From positions 620,001 through 684,000 of the forward strand of contig JAPEHQ010000015.1 in the NCBI GenBank assembly GCA_027405735.1: a DNA stretch of 64,000 nucleotides. The letters run 5' to 3'. Source of the DNA: Mucor racemosus. Its lineage: Eukaryota; Mucoromycota; Mucoromycetes; Mucorales; Mucoraceae. This document shows positions 44,667-56,644 of this stretch, in pieces; positions within the stretch are counted from its first letter, which is position 1; every line of letters starts with the position of its first letter. Below the pieces are notes generated by a model. It saw only the letters and a program-made list of their open reading frames with translations, made no database searches and was not told where the DNA came from. A program made the position numbers and the translations under genes.

Positions 44667-45074
44667 CTAAGGTGATTCTGAATTGTAGATTTCATAGTTA
44701 AATGTTTGTGGCTGCATGTCCTCATCGTCGTCATCCTGGATTTGTTGATCATACATGTTGTTATAAAAATCGTCGCTCTCAATTTGATGATGTGGTGTAG
44801 CACGACCCTCCACTTCTTCTTCATCAACGGCTTCCTCTTCACCACCCATGACCTCCTCTTCCTCGTCTTCTCCTTTTTCTCCAATGGCCGTTATTTTTGA
44901 TGGTAGAATAGGCTGGCCGCGAATCAATATTGGAATACCCACTTGGATATCATTTAATCTTTTTGCTTCCAGTCTCTCTTCTAGGTAACTTATTTCTAAT
45001 GCTTTATCTTGAACCGTTTGCTTTTCAGCGTACCAATTTGAGCTCTTTCCAACTGGTGTTAATGCAGGATACAT
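44667..45074 (-). CDS. Conserved-looking acidic protein of unknown function
   Basis: Single exon from ATG at 45074, 135 residues. The first ~60 residues look like a folded, conserved segment (PVGKSSNWYAEKQTVQDKAL, then ISYLEERLEAKRLNDIQVG). The rest is strongly acidic (EDEEEEVMGGEEE, DDDDED) with a few aromatic residues. No known domain recognised. The frame continues upstream through a (CT)n tract to 45167, but that part is a repeat ending in TTTTAAG, which looks like an intron end or leader, so I start at 45074. The gene is divergent from HP1 with 161 bp between start codons. Confidence 0.6.
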   Translation of the reverse strand: MYPALTPVGKSSNWYAEKQTVQDKALEISYLEERLEAKRLNDIQVGIPILIRGQPILPSKITAIGEKGEDEEEEVMGGEEEAVDEEEVEGRATPHHQIESDDFYNNMYDQQIQDDDDEDMQPQTFNYEIYNSESP

Positions 45075-45235
45075 GCTTAAAAGAGAGAGAGAGAGAGAGA
45101 AATTAAAAGTATAATAAAATTGATCAAACTGAACCAAATGCTGTGACGTTTTTAAATATGGAAGCATGTTAGTATTCGTGTTGCAAACTCGACCTAAAAA
45201 CCCGCTTTTCCATTATCTTCATTGCAGTAATAAAA

Positions 45236-45984
45236 ATGGCACCCAAGCAAACTAAGAAAGTAGAGGAAGAAGAAGACGCAATCTATGAAGTCGAGCAGAT
45301 TGTGGGTCATCGACGTTCTAAAAACAATCATGTAAATTTGACCTATTATGCGCTAGTTTTGTCGATGCATTAGTTTCTGATTGATTTTTTAAAAAAAATA
45401 TTAGAGCATGGTTGAATATCTCATCAAATGGAAAGATTACGCTCCTGAATTCAACACATGGGAAAAAGAACGCAATGTGTAATGGTCTATTATATGTTTT
45501 ATCGCCTTCACTTACCCTTTGTGTTTTCTTTTATTTCACCTAGATACTCTAAAGGCTTGATCAACAGTTATTGGGCCTCTCAGCCTTATACTTTGTCTCA
45601 ATTCAAGAAAAAAACACATGAAAACAACTCCAACGTCCCAAAAAAGCGTCCAGCTTCATCGCAGTCTACAAAAGTTGACCGAAAACAATTAGCTCAAGAG
45701 ATCAAATCTTCCCAGATCTCAACATCACCTCCTTCTGGATTGGTTTGGTCTGATATTGAGGCCATTGTAAATGTCTTTCATAGTGAACCTAGTACATACT
45801 TTGCTGAAGTCAAGTGGACAAATGGCCAAAGAAATACCTACATTCCAACTAGAATCATCAAGAAATATAGCCCTTTAAAAGTAAGTTATTGTGCAGCGTT
45901 GTCAATTGAGAGTATCGACTAATGGCAAAATATTAGCTAATCTATTTTTATGAGAGTCAACTTGAATTTTATTTACCTCCTTAA
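45236..45984 (+). CDS. Heterochromatin protein 1 (chromodomain and chromoshadow domain)
   Basis: Four exons, 45236-45331, 45405-45478, 45544-45880 and 45937-45984, encode 184 residues. HP1/Swi6 binds H3K9-methylated nucleosomes and compacts repeats. Chromodomain (about 15-60): DAIYEVEQIVGHRR, then MVEYLIKWKDYAPEFNTWE, with the aromatic cage residues Tyr (YEVE), Trp (IKWK) and Tyr (KDY) present. A basic, Ser-rich hinge follows. The chromoshadow domain (about 115-184) includes GLVWSDIEAIVNVF and KWTNGQRNTYIPTRI. The final exon was added because LIFYESQLEF completes the shadow domain as in other HP1 proteins, and the GTAAGT donor and AG acceptor join in frame. Without it the frame would end in unrelated residues. 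Confidence 0.9.
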
Positions 45985-47060
45985 GTGTTAAATCTACACT
46001 TGAGTAGAGCTAATGGCTTATTTATATCATATTTGGATTCTTATCTCAAGGCAATAGCTAAATTTATTCTCTTTAAATGAACGCAAACTATTTAGTATTT
46101 CAATAAAACATGTATCGTTGAATTAAAACAGAACTTACAAAAAGAAATCCTAATGAGGAAAGCTATTGTCATTGAATAATTTTACGTTAAAAAAAGTGGA
46201 ATAAATAGCCATGGTATAAAGTAAAAAAATCCTTAAAGATGAGCACTCGGCTTTCTGCTTCTGTATGAAAGTTCGTAATTAAGTTGAATGCATTGCATAT
46301 ATCTCATAAAAATAAATCTTATTAAGCTTGCACTAAAGTTTGTTACGAGATTGAAGAGCATAGAATGGTTTACGCATATCATACAATCAAGGTTCGCGTC
46401 AAAAGCATCATTTGTCTGAAATCAATTGAAAATAACATTTTGAGCTTAAATCATATAAACTCATATTAAACCCGTTTAAAATCATTTCACATCACTATAA
46501 TGAATAAAATACTGTAATGTAGGATTAGTCGAAATGTTATAGATCGACAAAATTACAGTAACTTCCATATTTTATCAATTGTGTTGAGAAATGACACTGT
46601 ATCACCAAAAAACGGCGTACAAACCGATATTAAAGCTGCGTTATTTTGATGTGCTGGCCACCTTCATTGCTCAGAATCATACCAAACGATTTTCCTGGTT
46701 TATTAGATGTATTTTGATGCATTTTCACAATTTTGAAAAGTCCATAATTTCAGCTCAATTTTTTCCTTGCTACCATAGGGCTGAAATCGCATTTTTGATA
46801 AAATTGGATTTTTCAATGAAAAAATGAAACTTTTTACTAAGGTATATATTAGTACCAAATGACCGTAAAACTTTATTCCTTCGTCTGGCATTGAATAACT
46901 GCAAGTCGCGTTTCTAAATTTTTGACTTTTGGGCAATATTGTGTTTTTTGGTTTTTCGAATATACAGAAGCGTTCTGTAAAAAAAATCTCAAAATATTAG
47001 TACTACAAGATTTACATAAAAAAACGCTATTATATTGAATTAATACAGTATACCTACTAA
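45985..47060. other. Intergenic, AT-rich
   Basis: About 1.1 kb downstream of HP1. Small frames at 46591-46827 (plus) and 46703-46936 (minus) overlap each other and show no features. No repeat family match found. Confidence 0.4.
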
Positions 47061-47291
47061 TTAGGCAATTTCTGGAGATATCGTCAAAAGAGTTTGAAGA
47101 AATTTCAAATTGTCATTTTTTTCACTCGCAATCCAACAGTCGACATCTGGGGAATTCAAATCCCGCCACATATATTTTTTTGCAGTTAATTGATACAATG
47201 AGTGATTTTGGACCCTTTTGGCACATGACATAATTCCAGTTGCCATTTGAATTAACAGAATGCATGCCAATAAATATGTTTTTTGATACAT
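47061..47291 (-). CDS. Candidate short secreted peptide (weak)
   Basis: From the ATG at 47291 the frame has 76 codons. The first ~23 residues (MYQKTYLLACILLIQMATGIMSC) look like a signal peptide. The rest is hydrophilic with one further Cys (VDCW). No family recognised, and no splice evidence. The upstream flank has TTTATAAAAA about 65 bp before the ATG. It may be chance. Confidence 0.25.
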   Translation of the reverse strand: MYQKTYLLACILLIQMATGIMSCAKRVQNHSLYQLTAKKYMWRDLNSPDVDCWIASEKNDNLKFLQTLLTISPEIA

Positions 47292-47677
47292 CTCATTATT
47301 CAAATTTATTATTTTCCAAATATTACTGCATTTAAAAGTTTAGATCGGCATTTTTATAAAAAGCTACTAGCACCGACTTATTTGGAGATCAAATATACTA
47401 CACCAAGTAGAGAATTCGACATAAAATAAAAATAGGTAGGCATTTTGCATGTTTCTCTGTCAATGCAAACCAAAAAAAAAAGGGAAATTTCAGGCTTATT
47501 GATCTAGATAAAATTCTTTAAGAATGAAATTTCGGGCATGAGAAACGATCAAATCAATATTTTGTCGATCCCCCCTCTTTTCTCAAAATGTACTTTGACA
47601 AAAATGAAACATTACCAATTTGCCCATCTAAACATTATACAAAATCACATCGAACATACTATAAAAAGGCAACTAGT
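47292..47677. other. Intergenic
   Basis: 386 bp holding the 3' flank of the CK2 beta gene. No gene or repeat is supported. Confidence 0.4.
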
Positions 47678-48539
47678 TTATTGTTTTTCAATAGTAGTAT
47701 TTGGTTCAATCAAGCTACTACTATTTTCAAGCGTCTTCAATTGTCTACTTGTGTTATTGTTCATGTCCTGCTGCTTCTCCAATCTCTTTTGCTCAAACTC
47801 TTCTCTAGCTTTATCTTGCCATCTTTGTTGGTTTGCAATTTCATGTACCTTGAAACCAAAGATACGAGGTACATATCTTTCTGTATTTTTGCTGGGTAAA
47901 TAATTCGAATGAACTTGGAACAACATGTGGGGGAATGAAGTTCCAAAATAAGCGCCATCTATTGCGCCATGACGAGATGACTTGGGATTATAAATATCTT
48001 CGCAACGAGGACAGTATAATTTAACTGTTTTTGTCATTGGTATGTCTGATAATCCAACAGGTAATAAAGATTGCATATTACAAAGTACACGAGGACAACG
48101 GCCAAATTCTGCTCTCTTGTATTTATCGAGCTGTTATGATACATGAATTAGTTTCAGGTGCGAGATTACATTTAGTTTTATTTACCATTTTCATTAAACC
48201 ACGACTTGTAATGACAAAACGAGCATGAATCATTCCGAAAAGATGGCGAGCTGATTTTTCGATTTGTTCTCTCACTTTCTCATCTAAACCATCTTCATCT
48301 AAAGATACCTTTGTTACTTTACTGGATATTTATCTTTATAATTCTTTCTTACCAAGATTATCTGTAATCATATCTAACGCTTCCAAATAATAATGAGGTA
48401 CTTCGGCACTTAATCCGGTCAAGTTGAATCTATCAAGAATGAATTCTTCATCAACCTCGCAAAAATATTCATTGCCTTTTGTATCTAAAAACCAATCAAT
48501 CCAGTATTTTGCATATTCGTCTTCGGAACCACTACTCAT
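47678..48539 (-). CDS. CKB1: Casein kinase II regulatory (beta) subunit
   Basis: Three exons, 48353-48539, 48186-48298 and 47678-48130, encode 250 residues. The beta subunit dimerises and docks catalytic CK2 alpha subunits. Features in order: N-terminal acidic autophosphorylation-like start (MSSGSEDE), [57 protein letters not shown], the four-Cys zinc site (CPRVLC and CPRC) that forms the dimer interface, and [16 protein letters not shown]. The C-terminal 60 residues are Gln/Asn-rich and extend beyond the conserved domain. Symbol by analogy to yeast; orthology among beta paralogues is not resolved. Confidence 0.94.
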
Positions 48540-48798
48540 ATTTATATAATTTTCTTTTTGTCTAAAGATGTAGACTTTTTCAATTCTATAAGATTAAATA
48601 TGTAGAGAGATGTGTATATAAACGTACTTTATTTTTGTTTTTGTATTATATAAAAGAAAAAAAAGAGAATTGTAAGCTAAATACAACATTTTTTAGAATC
48701 TGATGAGATTATGAAAATTTATTTATTGGGGGCACGTATAGTACTAGCGATGTTTTAGGCTGTGAATCAGGTCTGGATCTTATGACGCGCTAAACAGC

Positions 48799-50298
48799 TC
48801 ACATAAGAATTTGGCTATGGTACGATGATTTCAACTCTTTATGAGGTAAAACAATGCAATTACGGACAATAGTTTCATCTAATACAGATACTTCTTTACC
48901 GAGAATAGTGATGCTTTGTACTTTGACTCCATTTTTCATCATTTCTTCATTATGATCAGAAACAGCTGTACCTTCAACACGAGCCCAAGCGCCTATTTTA
49001 CTATTCCAACCAATGACAGAATGCAGGACACAACTAGCATGCTATCAAAAAGTTATCAGCATTACTGTATGGATGAATATACGTATTTTATACATTACAC
49101 CTATAGTGACATTATCTAAAATAATTGCATCTTTAATTCGAACACCTTTACCTATAACAACACGAGGTCCAATTGACACATTAGGTCCAATCTTTTAAGG
49201 TTAAATTAATATAAAAATAACAATGTTTAAACGTATGATTTTGAATTACTTTGGAAGTAGGGTCAATTTGAGCAGATGGATGAATATAAACAGCCCCATT
49301 AATTGCAGGTCCACCTTGTTCATTTCTAGCAAGTCTAGTATCGTTTTCATGATATTGCAATTCCAAATAAGCGGCATTAGCAGAAATAGCTGAGCCTGCT
49401 GTTTTGATCTGTTTCCAAAAGCCTTCAGTAACATAAGAATATAACTTCCTTGATTCAGATAATGGACGTAATAAATCCCTTTCAAGACTCAATCTATCGT
49501 CTACATTATTAGTTGCAAATGAATCGAGCACGCTATTGTTCGATTCCTTCTTATTGTCCATCGCTTTTTTAATTTCATCAAACACTGCAATGTCAAATAG
49601 GTAAACACCGCATGAAATTAAATCAGAAATAAACGTTTCAGGTTTTTCAACGTAATGAAGAACTTCGTTAGTTTCAGCATTTCTAACTAAGCAACCGTAT
49701 TTTTTAGCTTGTTCACGAGCAATCTTTTTAATATAAATCATTATTACATATCTTTTTTTTTTTAGGAAATACATTAGATTTTTACCTTGGTACTCAACAT
49801 GGTGCATAAACCACGATGTCCTTGATGAAATGCTGCCATTTCTTTCAAAGGAAATGTACAGGCAATATCAACATGCATCACAAAAAATTGCTGAGGATTA
49901 CCACGAATAATTTCGTCACGAAAGTGATAAATACCACCTGCTGTACCTAATGCTTGATATTCACGAAGATATCTTTTATATGTATATATGTGTGTTAGTA
50001 TATTTGTATATATTAAAAAAAAATATGATGACTTAATTTACTTGATGTTAAGATGAGGAAACTGGTTTGTGGCAGTTTCAATATAACTTGAAAATACGGA
50101 ATCTTCAAAGAAACCAATAATCAAGACTTCTTGAAGACCATCTACTTTGGCAAGCGCTGCCAAATGATGAGATACAAGAGGAAGACCTGCAACTGGGAAT
50201 AAGGGTTTTGGTACATCTAATGATAAAGGTCTAAAGCGAGTGGCCCTGGAAGGACCACCGACCAAAATAATAGCTTTATATTGATGTTGTTGGGTCAT
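48799..50298 (-). CDS. GDP-mannose pyrophosphorylase alpha-type subunit (GMPPA)
   Basis: Five exons, 50042-50298, 49786-49972, 49250-49723, 49099-49191 and 48799-49041, encode 417 residues (human GMPPA 420). The nucleotidyltransferase domain starts AIILVGGPSRATRFRPLSLD. The motif departs from the canonical GGxGTRLRPLT of catalytic subunits, as in GMPPA, which is regarded as the regulatory partner of GMPPB. LHYVEKPETFISDLISCG marks the sugar-binding part. The C-terminus is a left-handed beta-helix of hexapeptide repeats (IGPNVSIGPRVVIGKGV) and ends CIVLPHKELKSSYHSQI. GDP-mannose feeds N-glycosylation, O-mannosylation and GPI anchors. Exon 4 was ended at a GGT|GTAATG donor because this alone keeps frame. 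Divergent from the LIM gene with 174 bp between start codons. Confidence 0.92.
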
Positions 50299-50472
50299 CT
50301 TAGCTAAAGAAAAGAGGAAAAAGGGCAAGTTTAGCAGAACACGGCGCTTAAAATAAAACTCTAGAACATGTGTATTCCAATATAAATCCAGTATTCAAGG
50401 CCATTTGCTTCCTTTTCTTTTTCTTTGTATTTTTCCCCTCCTTTTTTCTTCTTTATTTATTATTTTGTAACC

Positions 50473-52374
50473 ATGGCAACAGAGAGAATTTCACAAATTT
50501 TACCTTCAGTCAAATGTTCAGATTGTGGAAAAGATGTTCTTATCCGTCGTTTAGGAGATCATCTTTGTTCAAGTCAACCACCAGTACCTTCATTGCCAAT
50601 TATTCCTCAAGCTAAAGGTAAAGCATTTGGATTCAATAAGGAGAAAGATTTTCTCTAAATAAACAAAAAATTCTTTATAAATTATAGACAAATTCAGTAA
50701 AATGGCAAATAGCAACAATATTAATAAACCAATTTCACCATTACAAAGCCCAAATGGATCCTCTTATAGTAACAAAAAGAATGATTTCTATTCAACTAAT
50801 GCAGCAGCAGCAACAACAACAGCAGGATCAGTTACACCACCCTATTATAATGGGATGGCCAGAGATCTGCAGCGTCCTGTAATGAAAGACACCTATACTG
50901 ACGATTCGTACTCTGACGATTTCTACAGGACACCATACAAGAACTCATACCATAGCAATAGCAGTAGTAGTAACATGGATTTACCGAGAAAGAATAGCAC
51001 TTCTCCAGCACCCTCAAGTCCGAACTCATATCGGTAATTTAATGTTTATTAAAAAGCACTCAATAAGTTAGATTGGAATCTTCTTTTTTTGTAACCATTG
51101 CATTTACTATATTTTAGGAATAGAAATGATTCTAACCCTGATTTCAATATACGCTATGGTAATTTACTATTTATCGATTCAATTATAAGCAAATCATTTT
51201 AACATTTCAAGTAGAAGGCACAAGAAAGCAATCATTAGGCAATATATATCAACAACAACAGCAATCTTATTCAACACCAACTGCAAATACTTATAATAGT
51301 AGTAGTGGTGCCCTGGATAATTTGATGGCCGATTTAATGAATTCTATGAATGATGATATTCATTTATCTGCTACAAGCCCTATTCCTTCTTCTCAAAGCA
51401 AATCATCTAATTGTGATGTGTGTAGAGAAGATTTCGATTATCGAGATGATGTTAAAACTGTTGCTGGAAAGGTTTGTTTAAGGTTTTACCAATATTTAAA
51501 AAAAAAGGCTAATAATAATACATATAAAGTGTTACCATAAGGCATGCTTTAATTGCCGCCTGTGTAGCACCCCATTTGATCAACGTCGCACACATCATGA
51601 ATACGAAGGCAAACTCTATTGTGAGAGAGATTTTCATGTGGTTAAAAATCGTATCATGTGTGCTTCCTGGTAAAATATAATTTGCGCAATAATATGGAAT
51701 ATGTTACTAAACTAAATTCTAAATAGTGACCGAGCAATTCCACCTTCAGTTGCACCTATTAAAGCATTAGGCAAGTTTTATCATCCAGGTCATATCAAAT
51801 GTTATCATTGTTATGCAGGCATCGATGATCGCACAGGATGGAAAGAATATCAAGGCCGTCTTTATTGTAGACAAGATTTCAAATCACTCTTTTTACCAAA
51901 ATGTAGAGCTTGTCATAAAACTGTAGAAAAGAATGCTGTATCAGCTATGGATGGAAAATTAAAGGGCAAATGGCATTTAGAGTGCTTTGGGTGTCATACA
52001 TGTCGTAGACCATTTCCTGATAATACATTTTATGTTTTTGAAGATGCACCTTATTGTAAAAGACATTATCATGAATTGAACAATAGTTTATGCCAGAGAT
52101 GTTCTGATCCAATTGAAGGATATTGTGCTTATACAAGTCCTGAAAATTGGAGATTTCATCCCAATTGCTTTACATGCGAGGTAAAATTATTCTACGTGAT
52201 AATAAATATCATAATACTAAATTTATTTATTTCTACTAGACTTGTCATATAAGATTAGATAATGAATACTATGTTACAAATGGAAGAATTTATTGTGAAA
52301 ATGATATTAGACGTCAATACAATCAAAAGAATTACAACCTGACTAAACGAAAAACCCAAATGTACAATATTTAA
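50473..52374 (+). CDS. Paxillin-like protein with four LIM domains
   Basis: Seven exons, 50473-50617, 50688-51033, 51118-51158, 51212-51471, 51542-51669, 51727-52180 and 52240-52374, encode 502 residues. An N-terminal C2H2-like patch (SVKCSDCGKDVLIRRLGDHL) is followed by ~190 residues of disordered Ser/Asn/Tyr-rich sequence and then four tandem LIM domains. They begin at CDVCREDF, CASCDRAIPP, CRACHKTVEK and CQRCSDPIEG, each with the Cys/His zinc ligands. The organisation resembles paxillin and fungal Pxl1-like proteins, which link cortical actin and Rho signalling at growth or division sites. The exact orthology is uncertain. Exon 3 is only 41 nt. All junctions keep the frame. Confidence 0.88.
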
Positions 52375-53171
52375 ATTGATTCAGTTCTGTTTGTAGATAT
52401 CTTTGAAATCATCAATTACCCTTCCCCTTCCTTATATGTCTTCTTTAGATTTATTATTATTATTTTTACATACAATTTACTCTATTAATATATAATTTAT
52501 GTTCATTTGCTTACAACTAAACAAACGTATTGATTTAAATTGCATGAACACATATTAAGCATTGTCAAATCTAAATATAAAAGAACCCCTAGAATAACCA
52601 TATTTTCAAATACCCATTAAATGCTTATTCCACATGTATGCAACATCTGTTTCTGAATTTGTATTTTAGAGCTTCACAAAAAAACAATTGAAACTTTTAA
52701 TTATTTTTTTAACAACTTTATAATTTAGATGAAATACATTGAGTACATTGAATATGTTTGCTAGCATGTCAAAACTACTGCTAGATTTTTTTTTATTAAA
52801 TTTAGAGCGTTTAAAATGAATTATCGTGTCATACATTTTTGTGTGTCAATGTGCAAATTGAGTTTCAGCAAAAATATCAAGGGTTTTCCGCATTTCAATC
52901 ATTAGCACGAAAGTATAGTTTGGTTTTGATTCAGTAACACTAAAGAATAACCATGGTTCAATATAAAGTATATACTTTTATTCTTTAAATAATGGTCCAA
53001 TTGACAGCGGTAGCACTTTTGATGAATATGGAAACAAATCCATAATCCGGGCAAGAAACATTGGATCTTACCAATATGATGCGCGCGGGAAAAAATAGCC
53101 TCGTTTTGTAACAATTTGCTATCTAGGAGAGACCATGTACTACAACAACAAAATAGAAATCAGATTGTCCA

Positions 53172-53215
<44 letters not shown>

Positions 53216-54142
53216 TAAGCATTTTCATCTTGTATACAATTTAGTTCAAAGAGACCTTTTTTAGGAAGTTTCCATTTCGGAGGTGTCTATCTTTTGGAAT
53301 AACGGTGATTTATGTAATTTTGGAGGTCAAGTAATGTACATGTAACAATCAAACCCGTTCTATGAGAAAAAGAAGGGGCTATCTAAAAATAAAGGTTTAC
53401 TATTTTTTGATACATTCAAGGCAATCGGCGCTCGAGGTTTTCGATTACATTTAGAGCAGTGCACTTTTACATTATTCACATTGTATAGAGTTATTTATGT
53501 TGTGATACTTGACATATGAGGAAACCAGATAAAATTTTAGTGATGTTGCACGCAAAACAAAACACTGAAAGTACGACCTATTTTCCCTGAAATTTATATA
53601 GTTTGATCTACTCTATTCTGCTGCTTTTGAATGTAAATTTCACATTGAAAATATAGTGTATTATTCTAAAAGAAAATTACACCGTATTACAATTAATATA
53701 TGCAACTTGTAATTAGTTGCAGTAGTATGGATAGTATCAGGATCAAGTAACTTCTGGCAACTGTCATGTAAATCCATCTATATATTTGAATGCTCCTTAT
53801 TTATATATAACAAAACTAAATATACAGCACATTAAAACCATGAGGCATTTTCTCTATGATTGGCTTGAATAAACTAACACGAATACTTTTGTAATAAACA
53901 AGAAAGAACGTGCTGGCCATTACAAAATATATTTCATTTGTTTTGTATTACATGAAATATAAATATTTTTATTCTAACTAATAAAATCTGGTTAAAGTAT
54001 GAGATACAGGTTTTTTTTTTTTGTTGTTGTTGTTGTTGTTGTTGAATATGTAATATGAATTATTTTATAATATTTTTTTGTTAAAAAAAAAAGGAGGTAT
54101 TTATACAAATGTCAAAAAACGAAGAAAATAAACGAAAACGAC
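52375..54142. other. Intergenic with microsatellites
   Basis: About 1.8 kb between convergent genes. It holds the 3' UTRs, an (AC)n tract at about 53174-53213 and a (TTG)n tract at about 54021-54042. No gene or repeat family copy recognised. The frame at 52902-53114 has no features. Confidence 0.4.
53174..53213. repeat. (AC)n microsatellite
   Basis: About 20 uninterrupted AC units in an intergenic region, likely length-polymorphic. Confidence 0.95.
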
Positions 54143-55540
54143 TTAATTTATGCCAGCATGATCAAATCCAAACCACCAAATCAAGATACCAGCTACTATT
54201 AATAAAATGATGAAAATAACAAAGCAAATCCATTTTTTCTATATATAAAAAAAATGTTTTTTTTAGTTTCCCTCAGGGGGGAAATGTAGATCATTTGTAC
54301 AATATTTGACTTACAGCACGTGTGCTTCTAGCACTGACAATGGCTTTACCGATATCTTGATTTCCTTGCTCTAAATCAACAACTGTAGTTTCCGCATGAG
54401 TTTCGATTTGATTTAATGTCTCTGCTTGTTGTTCAACCATCATTTGCATATCCACAAACAGTTGATGTAATTCTAGAATTGTCTTTTCAATCTTTTTAAT
54501 ATCATCATGTCTAGACTGTACTTCAGATAAAACAGCTTTTGCTTGACCAGATCTATTTGATTGCATCAATGATTGAGCAAAGATCTGAGGAGGTTCGTCA
54601 GAATCTAATACTCGTTCAATTTCGTCTTGTGTAGCATTGGGTTGAACAATTTTGATTTGTCTTTCAACCCTTTGTCTGTACTTTTGCTGATACGTTCTTT
54701 CGATATCTTGATATCTTTGAATTGTCTCAATAAATTTCTTTTTTAGTGCTGCATGTTGGGTTTTACGCATAGGTAAATCGCCAGAATTAGCTGGCATACG
54801 AGCAATGCTAAGTTCAATAGCCTTAATTTTTGTTTTACATTGGTTATTAAGTTTGGTAGTTTGTTTGACAGCTTTTTCTAGTCTGTAGGTATTTTCTTCA
54901 GTTTGTTCATCATTGATATTGGATAATGCTGAGCCATGTAATTCCTCAATTAGAGAAATATTATTGATAATTTTACGATTAATGTCTTTGACTTCTTCAA
55001 CCTAAATTATAGGAGAACATAAATATCATACCATAAACATATGTATATACATTATAAATACCTCCTGAAAGAATTGATCTGTTGTGATGGTACCATCAGA
55101 TTGCACTGGTGTGGTACGTTGGCTCATCTCATAAGCTTCTTTGCTTTCTGCATGTCGATCACCACGTGAGTCATTGTTATATGTTGGTGAGGGTGGTACC
55201 GGTGGATGATAACCAGTATCGTGTCTACCAGTTGGCATAGGAGGCATTTGCTCATAATCATCACTAAAAAAAAAGGAGGGAAAATATATTAGTCTTTTTT
55301 TTTTTTTTTTTCTACTGAAAATAAGATATTGTACCTGAGACGACTAAATTCAAAAAATAATGGATCAATATATGTTTATTTCAATTCATTAATTAATACT
55401 TACTCGTATCGTTTTTCGTTATTGTTTGTACCCTATCAATAATTTTTAATGACCTTGTGGCTTAATATCGATTATACAAAAATGCTTACACGAAGTTCAG
55501 CCAAACGATCCCTACTCATAGTAAATCTTGATCCAGACAT
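54143..55540 (-). CDS. Plasma-membrane syntaxin (Sso1/2-type t-SNARE)
   Basis: Six exons, 55490-55540, 55404-55432, 55335-55343, 55062-55263, 54315-55001 and 54143-54238, encode 357 residues. Syntaxin on the target membrane drives exocytic fusion. In order: Pro/Tyr-rich N-terminus (YEQMPPMPTGRHDTGYHPPV), Habc bundle beginning VEEVKDINRKIINNISLIEE, the linker (NATQDEIERVLDSDEPPQIF), the SNARE helix (about 255-318: RHDDIKKIEKTILELHQLF and AETLNQIETHAETTVVDLE), and a C-terminal anchor (WICFVIFIILLIVAGILIWW) on its own last exon. Exon 2 is 29 nt and exon 3 only 9 nt, both supported by exact frame joining. The N-terminal extension before Habc is longer than in yeast Sso. Confidence 0.9.
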
Positions 55541-55747
55541 TTGTTGTTTATTTAAGAAAAAAGAGTGTAGTGTATTAAGAAAAGGTAAAAAGGAAAGGAA
55601 AGGTGAAAGAAAGAGAGAAGGAAATAGTATAACAAGACATAAAATTATATTTTGTCTCGAAGGTTGCACAATGCAAATTAAAAAGCTAAAAATTCAATCT
55701 ATTTTCCTCCAGTTTTTATTATTATTTAACAGCACAAATCCCAAAAT

Positions 55748-56644
55748 CTAGACTTGATTTTCAGTCTTTTTCTTCTTCTTTTCTTCAATCTTGTCGATAT
55801 TCTCTTCAGGAACCTTGTATAAAAAATATTTAGTGATTAATGTTTTGTAAAGAAAGTTAAAAAAAAAAAAAAAAAAAAAAAAAGGAGACTCACATTAGTC
55901 CAATTCTTCAAAATCATCTTGAGTAATTCATCACTGAAATCACCTTGAACGACAATTTCATCTAAACCTTGATTATTCTTTGCAACTGAAGAACCACATG
56001 CAAATCTGTTGGCAAACATCTTGGCTGCCTTCTTTAAATCAACTCCAAAAATATCCAAACCATAGATGGTAGTAACACATTTTCTCTTTGTTCTTTCAAT
56101 ACGTTTAATAAGTACACGAGAAGCCTATATTAAAAATGTTAAGTTTCATGGCATTGCCCAAGCCTGTCCTGATATTTCTTCTTACCATCTTCTTTTTGTT
56201 TTCACGTTCCAACTTAGCTTCGAGTTTGGCTGATTTATCTTTAACAACAGTTCTATCCTTCTTGTCGCCAGAATCATCCTCAATAGTTGCCTTCTCAACA
56301 CCTTCAGTGACACCTACATTGCAAAAATGTCAATATTTTCTTCTAAAATCATATATTTGCTATAGTAACCTTTGACACCACCATAAACTTCCTCATACAT
56401 GTCTTCGTTTGTTTCCTTCAACCATAATTTACATTTTTCCTGTGTACCGCTGAATTCACAGTACTATCAGATACATGATTAGATATCGAGCAATAATTCA
56501 AAAACTGTATATTTGTATATTTACTTCTAAAGGCATGGTACAAACTTATAAATCGTATAAAATTGTCAATAAAATTTCACCATTATTCAACTATAGTAAA
56601 CACTTACTGCCACATAAAAAGACTTTACGTGGTTCGATAGACAT
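55748..56644 (-). CDS. TMA22: Density-regulated protein homologue (DENR/Tma22)
   Basis: Six exons, 56608-56644, 56525-56544, 56370-56463, 56186-56313, 55894-56124 and 55748-55813, encode 191 residues. DENR/Tma22 acts with MCT-1/Tma20 to remove deacylated tRNA from 40S subunits after termination. The N-terminal zinc-binding segment FLCGICTMPLEYCEFSGTQE is assembled from three exons, the middle one of 20 nt. A Lys-rich linker follows. The C-terminal SUI1 domain is recognisable from RVLIKRIERTKRKCVTTIYG, LDIFGVDLKKAAKMFANRFA and DEIVVQGDFSDELLKMI. A basic tail ends the protein. Tandem with the syntaxin gene, 207 bp apart. Intron 5 contains a 25-nt poly-A run on the plus strand. Confidence 0.93.

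Noticed and set aside
45075..45167. N-terminal extension of the acidic protein
   Set aside because: It is translated from a (CT)n tract preceded by non-coding-looking sequence and ends in TTTTAAG, more like a leader or intron end.
45881..45922. HP1 ending in VSYCAALSIESID
   Set aside because: This reads into a GTAAGT intron. Splicing to 45937 restores the conserved chromoshadow end.
53174..54042. CRISPR or minisatellite-like array
   Set aside because: Only simple microsatellites (AC and TTG units) are present. There are no spaced repeats, and this is eukaryotic DNA.
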